Program-made: the position numbers and the translations under genes
Origin: Cedecea sp000277545
GTDB taxonomy: Bacteria; Pseudomonadota; Gammaproteobacteria; Enterobacterales; Enterobacteriaceae
Length of the DNA stretch: 64,000 bases
Assembly (NCBI GenBank): GCA_050847315.1
Contig: CP193791.1
Strand: one strand, 5' to 3'
Notes under the pieces: model-generated
What the model saw: only the letters and a program-made list of their open reading frames with translations
Told to the model about the DNA's origin: nothing
Databases searched by the model: none
Shown: positions 9,090-16,857 of the stretch, piece by piece
Numbering within the stretch: position 1 is the first letter of the stretch
Layout of the letters: each line of letters opens with the position of its first letter

Positions 9090-9263
9090 TTATTCCCAGC
9101 GGGATAAATCATCCCTCGTCAGCCCCATATCCCTGAGTTGTTCCGGACTAAGTTCGCGTAACGCCCGTAAAGTCTGGCGGCGCTGGCGGCTGCGGCGAAA
9201 ATACTGGTAAAGCATTACCAGGCCATAAAACGGTCTGCGATGGTGGTTCTCTTCAAAGCCCAT
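9090..9263 (-). CDS. yjiS: DUF1127 small protein YjiS
   Basis: A 57-residue basic protein with the DUF1127 C-terminus (LRELSPEQLRDMGLTRDDL), similar to E. coli YjiS. The start at 9263 is chosen because GAGGAG lies eight bases upstream and MGFEENHHRRPFYGLV aligns with the YjiS N-terminus; a longer frame to 9314 has no such support. It is divergent from yjiR, the same arrangement as in E. coli. DUF1127 proteins bind RNA in alphaproteobacteria; the function here is unknown. Confidence 0.88.
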   Translation of the reverse strand: MGFEENHHRRPFYGLVMLYQYFRRSRQRRQTLRALRELSPEQLRDMGLTRDDLSRWE

Positions 9264-9347
9264 GCTGTGACTCCTCGCGGTTTGCCTGGGGGTAATCATG
9301 GGGCCAGCGGGCAAAAGCAGACAGATTCAAAAATTACTTTTCTTTAA

Positions 9348-9420
9348 CATACAGAAGGGCTAAAACATGAGCTGAATGGCATTTTTTGCGCCATTCTGTA
9401 TCGGTTTTTCCTTCTGTATG
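9348..9420. promoter_or_regulatory. probable YjiR operator region
   Basis: A perfect 11-bp inverted repeat, CATACAGAAGG (9348-9358) and CCTTCTGTATG (9410-9420), flanks an inner GAATGGC/GCCATTC inverted repeat (9374-9380, 9390-9396). TTCTGTAT is also directly repeated at 9394 and 9412, 18 bp apart. Direct plus inverted repeats upstream of a divergent gene pair are the usual site layout for MocR-type regulators. Confidence 0.6.
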
Positions 9421-9440
9421 GCTTCCGGTGAGGATACAGC

Positions 9441-10850
9441 ATGACGCGTTACCAACATCTCGCCACGCTGCTGGCTGAGCGCATTGAGCAGGGGCTTTAT
9501 CAAAGCGGGGAGCGCTTGCCTTCGGTGCGGAGCCTGAGCAGTGAACACGGCGTCAGTATCAGTACCGTGCAACAGGCGTATCACGTCCTGGAAGACCAGC
9601 AGCTGATTTCCCCTCAGCCACGTTCCGGCTACTTTGTTTCGCCGCGCAAAGCCGTGCCGCCTGTGCCGCGCTTAACGCGTCCAGTACAGCGCCCGGTGGA
9701 AGTGACGCAGTGGGATGCGGTGCTGGAATTGGTGAACTCCCGGCAGGATTGCGAAGTGATCGCCTTCGGCAGCGGATCACCGGATCTCACCCAGTCGACG
9801 ATGAAACCGCTGTGGCGAGAAATGGGGCGGCTCGCGCAGTACCAGGAGCCTGAGCTGCTGGGCTACGACGGTATGTTCGGCGTGAAAGCCCTGCGCGAGC
9901 AAATTGCCCGCCTGATGCTGGACAGCAACTGCATGGTGAATGCCGATGAGATCGTGGTGACCAACGGCTGCCATGAAGCACTGTCGATTGCGATTCGCGC
10001 GGTGTGTGAGCCGGGGGACATAGTGGCGGTTGAGTCGCCGTCATTCCACGGCACCATGCAGATGCTGCGCGGTTACGGTGTTAAAGTAGTTGAAATTCCT
10101 ACTGATTCTGTCACCGGCATTAGCCTGGAAGCACTCGAGCTGGCGCTGGAGCAGTGGCCCATCAAAGCCGTGATTCTGGTAGCCAATTGCAATAATCCTC
10201 TTGGCTTCATCATGCCGGAGGCGCGTAAAAAAGCGGTGATGAATCTTGCCCGGCGCTTTGATATCGCCATCATCGAGGATGATGTCTACGGTGAGTTGGC
10301 CTATGAATACCCGCGCCCTATGACGATCAAATCCCTGGATGTGGATGGCCGCGTCCTGCTGTGCAGTTCGTTTTCAAAAACGCTGGCACCGGGGCTGCGC
10401 GTGGGCTGGATTGTGCCGGGACGTTACCTCGACCGCACGCTGCACACCAAGTATATCGGCACCGGCAGCAGCGCGACCTTCACCCAGCAGGCGGTAGCGG
10501 CCTTTATTCGCAACGGGCATTACCACCGCCATATCCGGCGTATGCGCCAGCACTACCAGCGCAATCTGGAGGTGTTTACCTGCCGCGTGCGGCAATATTT
10601 CCCCTGCGGGATTTGCGTCAGCCGGCCTCAGGGGGGCTTTTTGATGTGGATTGAACTCCCGGAAGAAGTCGATGCGGTGCGGCTGGGCAGCGCATTGAAA
10701 GAGGCAAAAATCCATATTGCGAGCGGCTCGCTGTTTTCAGCCTCTGGAAAATATCGCCAATGCCTGCGGTTGAACTATTCTTTGCCGTTCAACGCCGTTA
10801 CCGAGGCGGCCCTGAAAAGATTGGGCGAAATCGTCGAATGTGAGATTTGA
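9441..10850 (+). CDS. yjiR: MocR-family (GntR-aminotransferase) regulator YjiR
   Basis: A 469-residue fusion of an N-terminal GntR winged helix (MTRYQHLATLLAERIEQGLY, then RLPSVRSLSSEHGVSISTVQQAYHVLE split over residues 25-52) and a fold-type I aminotransferase domain. The PLP lysine is Lys313 in SSFSKTLAPGLRVGW. Sequence and divergent neighbour yjiS match E. coli YjiR. It probably regulates itself and yjiS through the inverted repeats between them. The effector amine or amino acid is unknown. Confidence 0.92.
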   Translation: MTRYQHLATLLAERIEQGLYQSGERLPSVRSLSSEHGVSISTVQQAYHVLEDQQLISPQPRSGYFVSPRKAVPPVPRLTRPVQRPVEVTQWDAVLELVNSRQDCEVIAFGSGSPDLTQSTMKPLWREMGRLAQYQEPELLGYDGMFGVKALREQIARLMLDSNCMVNADEIVVTNGCHEALSIAIRAVCEPGDIVAVESPSFHGTMQMLRGYGVKVVEIPTDSVTGISLEALELALEQWPIKAVILVANCNNPLGFIMPEARKKAVMNLARRFDIAIIEDDVYGELAYEYPRPMTIKSLDVDGRVLLCSSFSKTLAPGLRVGWIVPGRYLDRTLHTKYIGTGSSATFTQQAVAAFIRNGHYHRHIRRMRQHYQRNLEVFTCRVRQYFPCGICVSRPQGGFLMWIELPEEVDAVRLGSALKEAKIHIASGSLFSASGKYRQCLRLNYSLPFNAVTEAALKRLGEIVECEI

Positions 10851-11032
10851 AAATGCCCGGCTAAATCGCTCTTTTTATCGCCATTGATTCCCGGCGGGCT
10901 GCTTTACACTCGGCTGTAATGGCGAAGTGTGGCCTTGGCATTAATAACCATAAAAAATAGCCGCCTGGGGCGGAAAAAAGCCGTTTTTTCTGCGTTCGGC
11001 AACGTAAGGCCGGACATCGACAAAGGACTATC

Positions 11033-12670
11033 ATGAGCAGCGCAACATTGCAGATGCGGGAGCACTTTGAGACGTGTCTGGGGATTATTCGGCAGGCTTC
11101 ACTTCAGATCCTGCCGCTATTGAATATTCGTGCCGCCGAAGGCAAAGATCCGCAGTGGTTTTTCCAGCAGCTGGAGCAGGCCCGTATGGCGCTGGGCAGT
11201 TGGGGGGCGGTGGCGAAACGGCTGAATCTTAACGACTCCGAAATTTCACAATTCACGCTGCTGCTGCGCCATTTGCAGCAGCTGGTGCCGCAGTATGAAA
11301 GCGGGCAGGAAGTTAGCCAGAACCAGCTCCTCGCCGCCTTGCGCTTCACCAGTTATCTGGAGCATGTGCGCTTCAAACAGCCCTTGCTGGGCTACTCCAC
11401 CGAGCTTTCCTCCGACGTTGACAGGCTACAGAAAGGCGCCCAGCAGCAGATGCGCGCCATTGAACTGATGCTGAAAGGGCTGGTCAATCAGGCGTGGGAA
11501 AACCAGGCGGAGCTGGTTAATCAGCTAAAAAGCCAGTTTGGGGCTGACAAAGTTCGCCGCTGGCTGAAGCGAGGCGAGCGGGGCGATGTGCTGAGCGGCA
11601 TGAAGTTCAGCGAGCTGGCGCTGATGCTGGTGGATAAGAAAGAGTTTGCCCATCACTACGCCAAAGTTTACCAAAACTCGCCTCAGTTGGGTTTTCTTAT
11701 CGACCAACGTAAAACCCTGCAAATCTTCCTCGATGGCACCCGTCAAATCCGCAACGACCTGATGCACAAGCAGCCGCTCACGAGCGTGCAGGTGGCTTTG
11801 CTGGATAGCTATTTCGGTGAAATCAGCGGCCCGGTACAAAAAGCCTTTAGCGAAGGCCGCACTAAAGTGAATCCCTCCTCGCTGCTGGACGCGGATGATG
11901 CGGCACTGCAAAGCTACCTTGACCAGGCGCGTAAAAATCATGCGGCCCAGGGCGGCGATCCGGCAGAGATCAGAGAATCCATCGAGCGTTATGACCCGCG
12001 CACGGCCAAAAAACAGCATGATACTACCGACATGATCTCCACCGCGCTGTGGGCATCGGTAGGGATTGTGGTGGTGGCAGTGGCGGTGATTGGCCTCTAT
12101 CTGTTAAGTGATGCCACTTCAAAACCTGAGGTGACGGCGGCTCCGCCAATAGTGAGTACGCCGGTGCAGCAGAAAGAGCGGCCGGAATCCAACAGCCCGC
12201 GGGATATGCTTGCCAATATGGGCATCACCTGGGACGAAAATAACCTACGGGCGGCGATTAACCGTAATGACGCGCGTATTGTGCGCCTGTTTATGCAGGG
12301 CGGGATGAACTGGAAAGTCTATTTTGCCGAGCAGGCGCTGGCGGCGGATGACCGCGATGTGCTGACCATTTTGCTGCAATACCGCCCGCAAATGGACGAA
12401 ACCCGGCCCTGCCGCAGGCTGATTGGCTCCACCGAGTTAGGCATGAAGAAAGGGCAAAAGCTGACTTCGCTGAGAAAGCAATTCCTCGCCAGCTTCTGCA
12501 GTTCAGCCCCGGCGGTACAGCGCCAGAAAGAGGAAGTAGAGCGCGCTCAGCTGCGCCTGGCGGCGCAGAAGCAGCGCTACGAAGATGCGACCGCCCAGGG
12601 GCTGGAGCCAGAGCCGGTGGATGAGCAGACCGTCAAAATTCAGCAGGCGATATACAACGCGATGCGCTAG
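11033..12670 (+). CDS. HEPN-domain membrane protein with ankyrin-like C-terminus
   Basis: A 545-residue protein that I recognise only at family level; it resembles the enterobacterial STY4199-type HEPN proteins. Residues 1-300 are helical and cytoplasmic in character and include RNDLMH (Arg240 to His245), which fits the R-x4-6-H motif of HEPN RNases. A single transmembrane helix spans about 337-358, followed by a Pro-rich linker. Residues 390-450 (NLRAAINRNDARIVRLFMQGG, VLTILLQY) look like degenerate ankyrin repeats, and the end (490-545) is a charged, probably coiled-coil region. The start has AAAGGACTATC upstream. It has no operon partner. Whether it cuts RNA is unproven. Confidence 0.8.
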   Translation: MSSATLQMREHFETCLGIIRQASLQILPLLNIRAAEGKDPQWFFQQLEQARMALGSWGAVAKRLNLNDSEISQFTLLLRHLQQLVPQYESGQEVSQNQLLAALRFTSYLEHVRFKQPLLGYSTELSSDVDRLQKGAQQQMRAIELMLKGLVNQAWENQAELVNQLKSQFGADKVRRWLKRGERGDVLSGMKFSELALMLVDKKEFAHHYAKVYQNSPQLGFLIDQRKTLQIFLDGTRQIRNDLMHKQPLTSVQVALLDSYFGEISGPVQKAFSEGRTKVNPSSLLDADDAALQSYLDQARKNHAAQGGDPAEIRESIERYDPRTAKKQHDTTDMISTALWASVGIVVVAVAVIGLYLLSDATSKPEVTAAPPIVSTPVQQKERPESNSPRDMLANMGITWDENNLRAAINRNDARIVRLFMQGGMNWKVYFAEQALAADDRDVLTILLQYRPQMDETRPCRRLIGSTELGMKKGQKLTSLRKQFLASFCSSAPAVQRQKEEVERAQLRLAAQKQRYEDATAQGLEPEPVDEQTVKIQQAIYNAMR

Positions 12671-12675
12671 CCGTG

Positions 12676-12702
12676 CCGGGCAGCCTTCGGGCTGCCCAAT
12701 GC
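12676..12702. terminator. UUCG hairpin between convergent genes
   Basis: GGGCAGCC (12678-12685), loop TTCG, GGCTGCCC (12690-12697): perfect 8-bp stem with a stable tetraloop between the HEPN gene (+) and nudI (-). There is no strong U-tract on either side. Confidence 0.6.
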
Positions 12703-12703
12703 A

Positions 12704-13129
12704 TTACAGCAGCCCTTTATCACGGAACGTCGCGGCGGTGGCTTCATTCAGATCGTAGCTCGCCAGATCCTGCGGGCTGACCCACGCGTACTGCTCAAAC
12801 TCTTCGTTAAGGGTTATCTCGCGGTTTTCGCTGATGCAGTCGAACATCAGATAAATCATGTACACCTGCTCCTGGCTGCCGTCGGTGTAGGTTTTCACCC
12901 GCACGTCATCGCGGAAGGTCCACGGCTCAATGTGCGAGATAATCAGCGCTTCCCCCAGCTCTTCCCGGATCTCACGCCGTAGCCCTTCTGCCATGGTTTC
13001 ACCCGGCTCAATGCCGCCACCGGAGAGCGCCCACTGGCCGGGAAACACCCCGCGATCTTGTGGCATTTTGCACAGCAAATATTGGCCCTGATTCTGGATT
13101 ATCGGGCAGGCAATCACTCTTTGTCGCAT
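12704..13129 (-). CDS. nudI: nucleoside triphosphatase NudI
   Basis: Nudix hydrolase of 141 residues, the same length as E. coli NudI and highly similar. It hydrolyses (deoxy)pyrimidine triphosphates. The Nudix box GGGIEPGETMAEGLRREIREELGE is intact, split here as GGGIEPGE then REIREELGE with the metal-binding Glu residues. The start at 13129 (MRQRVIACPII) has GGGAGA upstream and matches the family; in-frame starts further upstream do not. Confidence 0.95.
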   Translation of the reverse strand: MRQRVIACPIIQNQGQYLLCKMPQDRGVFPGQWALSGGGIEPGETMAEGLRREIREELGEALIISHIEPWTFRDDVRVKTYTDGSQEQVYMIYLMFDCISENREITLNEEFEQYAWVSPQDLASYDLNEATAATFRDKGLL

Positions 13130-13201
13130 GGTCATCTCCCTGAAAATAAGCCGCTGAGTTATAGCACAGATAAGAAAAAGGGTCTGCGCGCTGGCAGACA
13201 C

Positions 13202-13443
13202 CTGGGGGAGAATTTTATCCGTTAATACAATAATATTTTTATAATAATTTCATTCAATATATTAATTAGATGAATGCATAAAGATAAATAAAGTAATTTT
13301 GTTTTATGTTGTGAGTGAAAATAATGATTGAGGTCTAAGTTTTTACTGTAAATATAAAAAGCATTACGCACCGTATGTATCTGCCGCTTATCATAAGTGA
13401 CGCTCAAGATGAGCCTCGTTAACAATATACCAGGAAGGTATTT
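13202..13443. other. AT-rich intergenic region upstream of the DUF3289 gene
   Basis: About 240 bp of strongly AT-rich sequence with no coding potential, leading to AGGAAGG at 13433-13439, the ribosome binding site of the DUF3289 gene. It must hold that gene's promoter, but no element stands out. AT-rich leaders of this kind are frequent H-NS targets on acquired DNA (inference). Confidence 0.5.
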
Positions 13444-14295
13444 ATGCCGGCACTTCAGTTCCCCTGTAAGATATTCAAAACCCAGAAAAAGATGGATGAC
13501 TATACCGCCAGCGATATGCGCTGCGGCGACCTGTCCGAAATCGATCTGAAGGCCCGGTTTCATTTGGTGGATGTTTCCACCAGAGTGAACCCTTACACGT
13601 TGACGGCAATCAGCCCCTTCAGCCAGCCGCAGTCAATGTTCCACGGATCCCGAGGGGAAGGTGATAAACTGACCCAGAGGGAGTGCGCAAACATCCTTTT
13701 TGATGAGTTTCGGCACCTATCCCGTCCGTTTGCGTGCCACTCCCCTTACAACATGCTGATTAAGCTGATGATTTCCCATATGCAGAAAAATAGCGACAAA
13801 TCGTTCTGCCATCCATTACTGGATAGCGCGTTGGAGGCGCATATTTTAAGTGATAGTTCGTCTGAAAACAGTACAAGACTCCGTTTGCAGAAAGTTTTCG
13901 GGCAGTATATTGACTGGGAAAACAAACGTTATCCATTAAAAGACATAAAAAAATTAGGGGAGGCAATTATGCGTGGAAAATTGCCAAAATTTGACCGCTT
14001 CCAGGACAACTTTAACGGCCTGGGCATCACTGTGCACGATACCTGGGCAACGCATATCACGATTAAGTCCCTGGTAGTTGGTAAAGAGCGATATCGTGCC
14101 GTTGTGCATTATAAAGTCCAGGACCACTTTGGGCTGGATGATGAGGACATTTCAAAGGTGAAATTTAACCAGTTCCGTTTTTTCCGGATCTGGTTTGTCC
14201 TTCAGCGCTACAGCGAGTTTGCCTTTAAACCCTTTATGACCAATATGCAAGCCACCATTGAAATTACCGGGGGGCGCAATGACATTCAAAAATAA
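13444..14295 (+). CDS. DUF3289 family protein, candidate toxin/effector
   Basis: A 283-residue protein of the DUF3289 type. The N-terminal block (FKTQKKMDDYTASDMRCGDL, residues 11-30), the middle SMFHGS, and the C-terminal core are typical: NGLGITVHDTWATHI (191-205), YKVQDHFGLDDED (223-235) and FFRIWFVLQRYSEFAFKPF (246-264). Conserved His and Asp residues in the core could be catalytic. There is no signal peptide or membrane helix. The last 17 bp overlap the start of a DUF943 membrane protein, and two more DUF943 copies follow. This layout resembles an antibacterial effector with immunity genes; no activity has been shown that I know of. Confidence 0.8.
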   Translation: MPALQFPCKIFKTQKKMDDYTASDMRCGDLSEIDLKARFHLVDVSTRVNPYTLTAISPFSQPQSMFHGSRGEGDKLTQRECANILFDEFRHLSRPFACHSPYNMLIKLMISHMQKNSDKSFCHPLLDSALEAHILSDSSSENSTRLRLQKVFGQYIDWENKRYPLKDIKKLGEAIMRGKLPKFDRFQDNFNGLGITVHDTWATHITIKSLVVGKERYRAVVHYKVQDHFGLDDEDISKVKFNQFRFFRIWFVLQRYSEFAFKPFMTNMQATIEITGGRNDIQK

Positions 14296-14737
14296 GAAAG
14301 CAGTTTCCTTGCTAGTTTTTGCGAGCTGTGTGTTAGCAGGTTACCTGCTATGGGAGTCACTTCGCCCGGTGGAGATTGTCGTCGTGCATCAGAGAAATAC
14401 CTATAGCGATGTTTTAGTTAAAAATTTCCCTTTGACGAGTAGAGGTAAAATAAACTGGTGGCTGCAAAATCAAGAGATGCTAAAAGCGAAGTATGATATT
14501 CCAGGGCCTGAATACTACAGTGGCCACACTATTACGATTTGGCTTTTCGGTGAGGGCTATAAAGAAGAGGGGAAGTATGACCGACTCTGTTTCGATGATA
14601 TGAAAACAAAAGTTAACTGCATTGATAAGGATGTGGTTTTCATTGTTGACTACAGTAAAAATACGGGGTTAGAGCTCACTGTTAATGGCAGTATCTATAG
14701 GCTGGAAGAAAATGGAAATCTTATAAAGATATATTGA
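14279..14737 (+). CDS. DUF943 family membrane protein, copy 1
   Basis: A 152-residue protein with one N-terminal transmembrane helix (AVSLLVFASCVLAGYLLW) followed by an extracytoplasmic domain. The DUF943 signature is clear: RPVEIVVVHQRNTYSDVLVK, FPLTSRGKINWWLQNQEML, and WLFGEGYKEEGKYDRLCFDD. The domain holds a pair of cysteines (LCFDDMKTKVNC) that may form a disulfide. The ATG at 14279 lies after a purine-rich GGGGGGCGCA and overlaps the DUF3289 gene by 17 bp, so translation is probably coupled. The membrane anchor and pairing suggest an immunity role (inference). This copy differs most in its middle (PGPEYYSGHTITIW). Confidence 0.87.
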   Translation: MTFKNKKAVSLLVFASCVLAGYLLWESLRPVEIVVVHQRNTYSDVLVKNFPLTSRGKINWWLQNQEMLKAKYDIPGPEYYSGHTITIWLFGEGYKEEGKYDRLCFDDMKTKVNCIDKDVVFIVDYSKNTGLELTVNGSIYRLEENGNLIKIY

Positions 14738-14797
14738 GATGTTTTGTTTTTTTGATGTTCAATGTGATCGCTACCATTGAAATTACCGGGGGGCGCA

Positions 14798-15256
14798 ATG
14801 ACATTCAAAAATAAGAAAACACGTTTTATGTTACTTGGGGTGGGCTGTGTGTTGGCGGGTTACCTGCTATGGCAGTCATTTTGTCCGGTGGAGATTGTCG
14901 CTGTTCATCAGAGAAATACCTATAGCAGTGTTCTGGTTAAAAACTTCCCTTTTACGAAAAAAGGAAAAATAAACTGGTGGCTGGAAAACAAGGATATGCT
15001 GAAAGCCAGATATGATATTCCAAGGCCTGCATCTTACGGTGGCTACACGATTATTTTTTGGCTTTTCGGTGAGGGCTATAAAGAAGAAGGGAAGTATGAC
15101 CGACTCTGTTTCGATGATATGAAAACAAAAATCAACTGCATTGATAAAGATTCAGTTTTTAGAATCAGTAACAGTAAAAATAGAGGGCTTACGTTCACGT
15201 TTGATGATGGCATTTATAGGCTGGAAGGAAATGGAAGTATTAAAAAGATAGATTGA
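14798..15256 (+). CDS. DUF943 family membrane protein, copy 2
   Basis: Second 152-residue paralogue. The helix region is divergent (TRFMLLGVGCVLAGYLLW) and the C-terminus is unlike copies 1 and 3 (LTFTFDDGIYRLEGNGSIKK). The middle (WWLENKDMLKARYDIPRP, ASYGGYTIIFW) is nearly identical to copy 3. The Cys pair is kept. It is preceded by a fossil of the DUF3289 3' end (14770-14814), which still supplies the same ribosome-binding context. No frameshift or stop is seen, so the gene looks intact. Confidence 0.87.
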   Translation: MTFKNKKTRFMLLGVGCVLAGYLLWQSFCPVEIVAVHQRNTYSSVLVKNFPFTKKGKINWWLENKDMLKARYDIPRPASYGGYTIIFWLFGEGYKEEGKYDRLCFDDMKTKINCIDKDSVFRISNSKNRGLTFTFDDGIYRLEGNGSIKKID

Positions 15257-15316
15257 GATGTTTTGTTTTTTTGATGTTCAATGTGATCGCTACCATTGAA
15301 ATTACCGGGGGGCGCA

Positions 15317-15775
15317 ATGACATTCAAAAATAAGAAAGCAGTTTCCTTGCTAGTTTTTGTGAGCTGTGTGTTAGCGGGCTATCTGCTATGGCAGTCACTT
15401 CGTTCGGTGGAGATTGTCGCTGTTCATTACGATGGTAACTATAGCGATGTTTTGGTTAAAAATTTTCCTTTGACGAGTAGAGGTAAAATAAACTGGTGGC
15501 TGGAAAATAAAGATATGCTGAAAGCGAAGTATGATATCCCAAGACCTGCATCCTACGGCGGCTATACGATTATTTTCTGGCTATTCGGTGAGGGGTATAA
15601 AGAAGAAGGAAAGTATGATCGACTTTGTTTCTATGATATGAAAACAAAAGTCAACTGTATTGAGAAAGATTTAGTTTTTAGAATCAATTACAGTAAAAAC
15701 GCAGGGTTGGAGCTCACTGTTAATGGCAGTATCTACAGGCTGGAAGAAAATGGAAATCTTATAAAGATATATTGA
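15317..15775 (+). CDS. DUF943 family membrane protein, copy 3 (mosaic)
   Basis: Third 152-residue paralogue. Its first 30 residues and last 22 (LELTVNGSIYRLEENGNLIK) match copy 1, its middle matches copy 2, and VHYDGNYSDVL is private. This mosaic pattern points to recombination between units. The Cys pair (LCFYDMKTKVNC) is kept. The fossil DUF3289 tail lies at 15289-15333. The sequence after its stop diverges from the linker of the first two units, marking the end of the array. Confidence 0.87.
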   Translation: MTFKNKKAVSLLVFVSCVLAGYLLWQSLRSVEIVAVHYDGNYSDVLVKNFPLTSRGKINWWLENKDMLKAKYDIPRPASYGGYTIIFWLFGEGYKEEGKYDRLCFYDMKTKVNCIEKDLVFRINYSKNAGLELTVNGSIYRLEENGNLIKIY

Positions 15776-15856
15776 GGGTATGTTTTTTATTGATGATTAC
15801 TGTGGTGGGGGCATTAACAATACAGCACTTTCTCTGCTATTCAAGCATAAGAACAT

Positions 15857-15905
15857 CTCTCAGCCCGGCTGGTGAAAATCACACAATCCGGGCTGAGTTT
15901 CCTCA
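15857..15905. terminator. hairpin between DUF943 copy 3 and the omptin gene
   Basis: CTCAGCCCGG (15859-15868) pairs perfectly with CCGGGCTGAG (15888-15897), loop 19 nt, followed by TTTCCTC on the plus strand. It sits between convergent genes and probably ends array transcription. Confidence 0.7.
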
Positions 15906-15924
15906 ACTTAATCTGCAAAACCCT

Positions 15925-16857
15925 TTAGAAGCGATACTGAATTCCGACGCCATAGGTGTAGCTGTCGTTACTCAGGCCCGCTGACCCGCTGCCCTGGGTC
16001 CAGGTTTCCCCAGTATTATTATTACGGGTTTTTGTTGATGCTTTTGCTTCGGAAAAACGCGTCCACGTTAATTCCGTGTACAGCCGGGTATTTGGCGTGA
16101 CGTAATAACCGGCGGAGACGGTTGCAGCATAATAATTGGAATGACTACTTTTCTCGCTAAAGCTCAGCTGACGCATATAGTGCTCGTCATTATCCTGAGC
16201 ATTAACCAGCGGGCTGAATTTAAATTGCCCTGCAATATCAAAGTACTGATAGCGGTAGCTACTGGTCAGCCCAATATACGGCACGCTGAATTTCTGACTA
16301 TACCCAATTCCCGGTTTCCCGGCGGGGAATTCACCGATAAGTGCACCGTTGAAATAATTGTATGAGCCGCCTCTCGCCGTCCAGCTATAGCGAGTTTCCT
16401 GGTAGCCGGTTACCACGCCGAGATTGTATGTCGGCTCCTTCAGCAGCCAGCCGGTAAGATTGAAATCGAACTGGTTGGCATAATTCAGGCTGGTATCCGG
16501 GTGGGTAGATTTGTCGCTCCAGTGGCTCTGGCCAGGCGTTTGCCAGTCATAGTCGGACATATGCGAGCCGCGAGAGGCGAAGGTTGTCCAGCCGTTAGCA
16601 TTGAGGGTGATGTAGCGCTGTGCGTCCCAGCTAATACCGCCTTTAATAATAGGGGTATTTTTGATTTTCCATTTCAGTTCACTTAATTTACTGCCATCAC
16701 CTTGATTATAAACGAGCTCTTTAGATTCTCCGTTTAAAACGCTGGTGGAAATATTCGTGCTAACTGCATCGGGTGAAAAATTAAAGCTGGTTGAAGCGAG
16801 CAGCGCCGGGCTAAACAGCAATGCGGCGGCTACAGGCAGGTGTTTTTGCTTGTGCAT
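15925..16857 (-). CDS. omptin family outer membrane protease
   Basis: A 310-residue omptin (OmpT/PgtE/Pla/CroP family), an outer-membrane beta-barrel protease with its active site facing outward. It has a signal peptide (MHKQKHLPVAAALLFSPALLA). Catalytic residues are present: Asp102 and Asp104 in SHMSDYDW, and Asp224 and His226 in DNDEHY. Other family markers are SSYRYQYFDIAG, NYYAATVSAGYYVTPN and the C-terminal Phe. Omptins cleave host defence peptides and plasminogen and need LPS for activity. It is a stand-alone gene with about 500 bp of AT-rich DNA upstream. The particular omptin subfamily is not clear. Confidence 0.95.
   Translation of the reverse strand: MHKQKHLPVAAALLFSPALLASTSFNFSPDAVSTNISTSVLNGESKELVYNQGDGSKLSELKWKIKNTPIIKGGISWDAQRYITLNANGWTTFASRGSHMSDYDWQTPGQSHWSDKSTHPDTSLNYANQFDFNLTGWLLKEPTYNLGVVTGYQETRYSWTARGGSYNYFNGALIGEFPAGKPGIGYSQKFSVPYIGLTSSYRYQYFDIAGQFKFSPLVNAQDNDEHYMRQLSFSEKSSHSNYYAATVSAGYYVTPNTRLYTELTWTRFSEAKASTKTRNNNTGETWTQGSGSAGLSNDSYTYGVGIQYRF

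Larger units (their letters stand above)
14251..15775 (+). repeat. 519-bp tandem repeat: three DUF943 units
   Basis: Three units start at 14258, 14777 and 15296, an exact 519-bp period. Each unit begins with the last 14 codons plus stop of the DUF3289 gene (true copy 14251-14295, fossil copies 14770-14814 and 15289-15333), then a 152-codon DUF943 gene, then a linker of about 32 bp that is identical in the first two units. The array is much more AT-rich than the backbone genes. Confidence 0.92.

Noticed and set aside
14258..14278. TTG start giving DUF943 copies a seven-residue MKLPGGA leader
   Set aside because: The leader is just the out-of-frame tail of the DUF3289 gene; the ATG 21 bp later begins the conserved membrane helix.
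14251..15775. CRISPR or minisatellite explanation for the tandem repeat
   Set aside because: The unit is 519 bp and consists of a complete coding gene; there are no short direct repeats with unique spacers.
15772..15984. 70-codon plus-strand ORF after DUF943 copy 3
   Set aside because: It crosses the terminator hairpin and runs into the antisense of the omptin gene, has no family resemblance, and its start region is the decayed end of the repeat unit.
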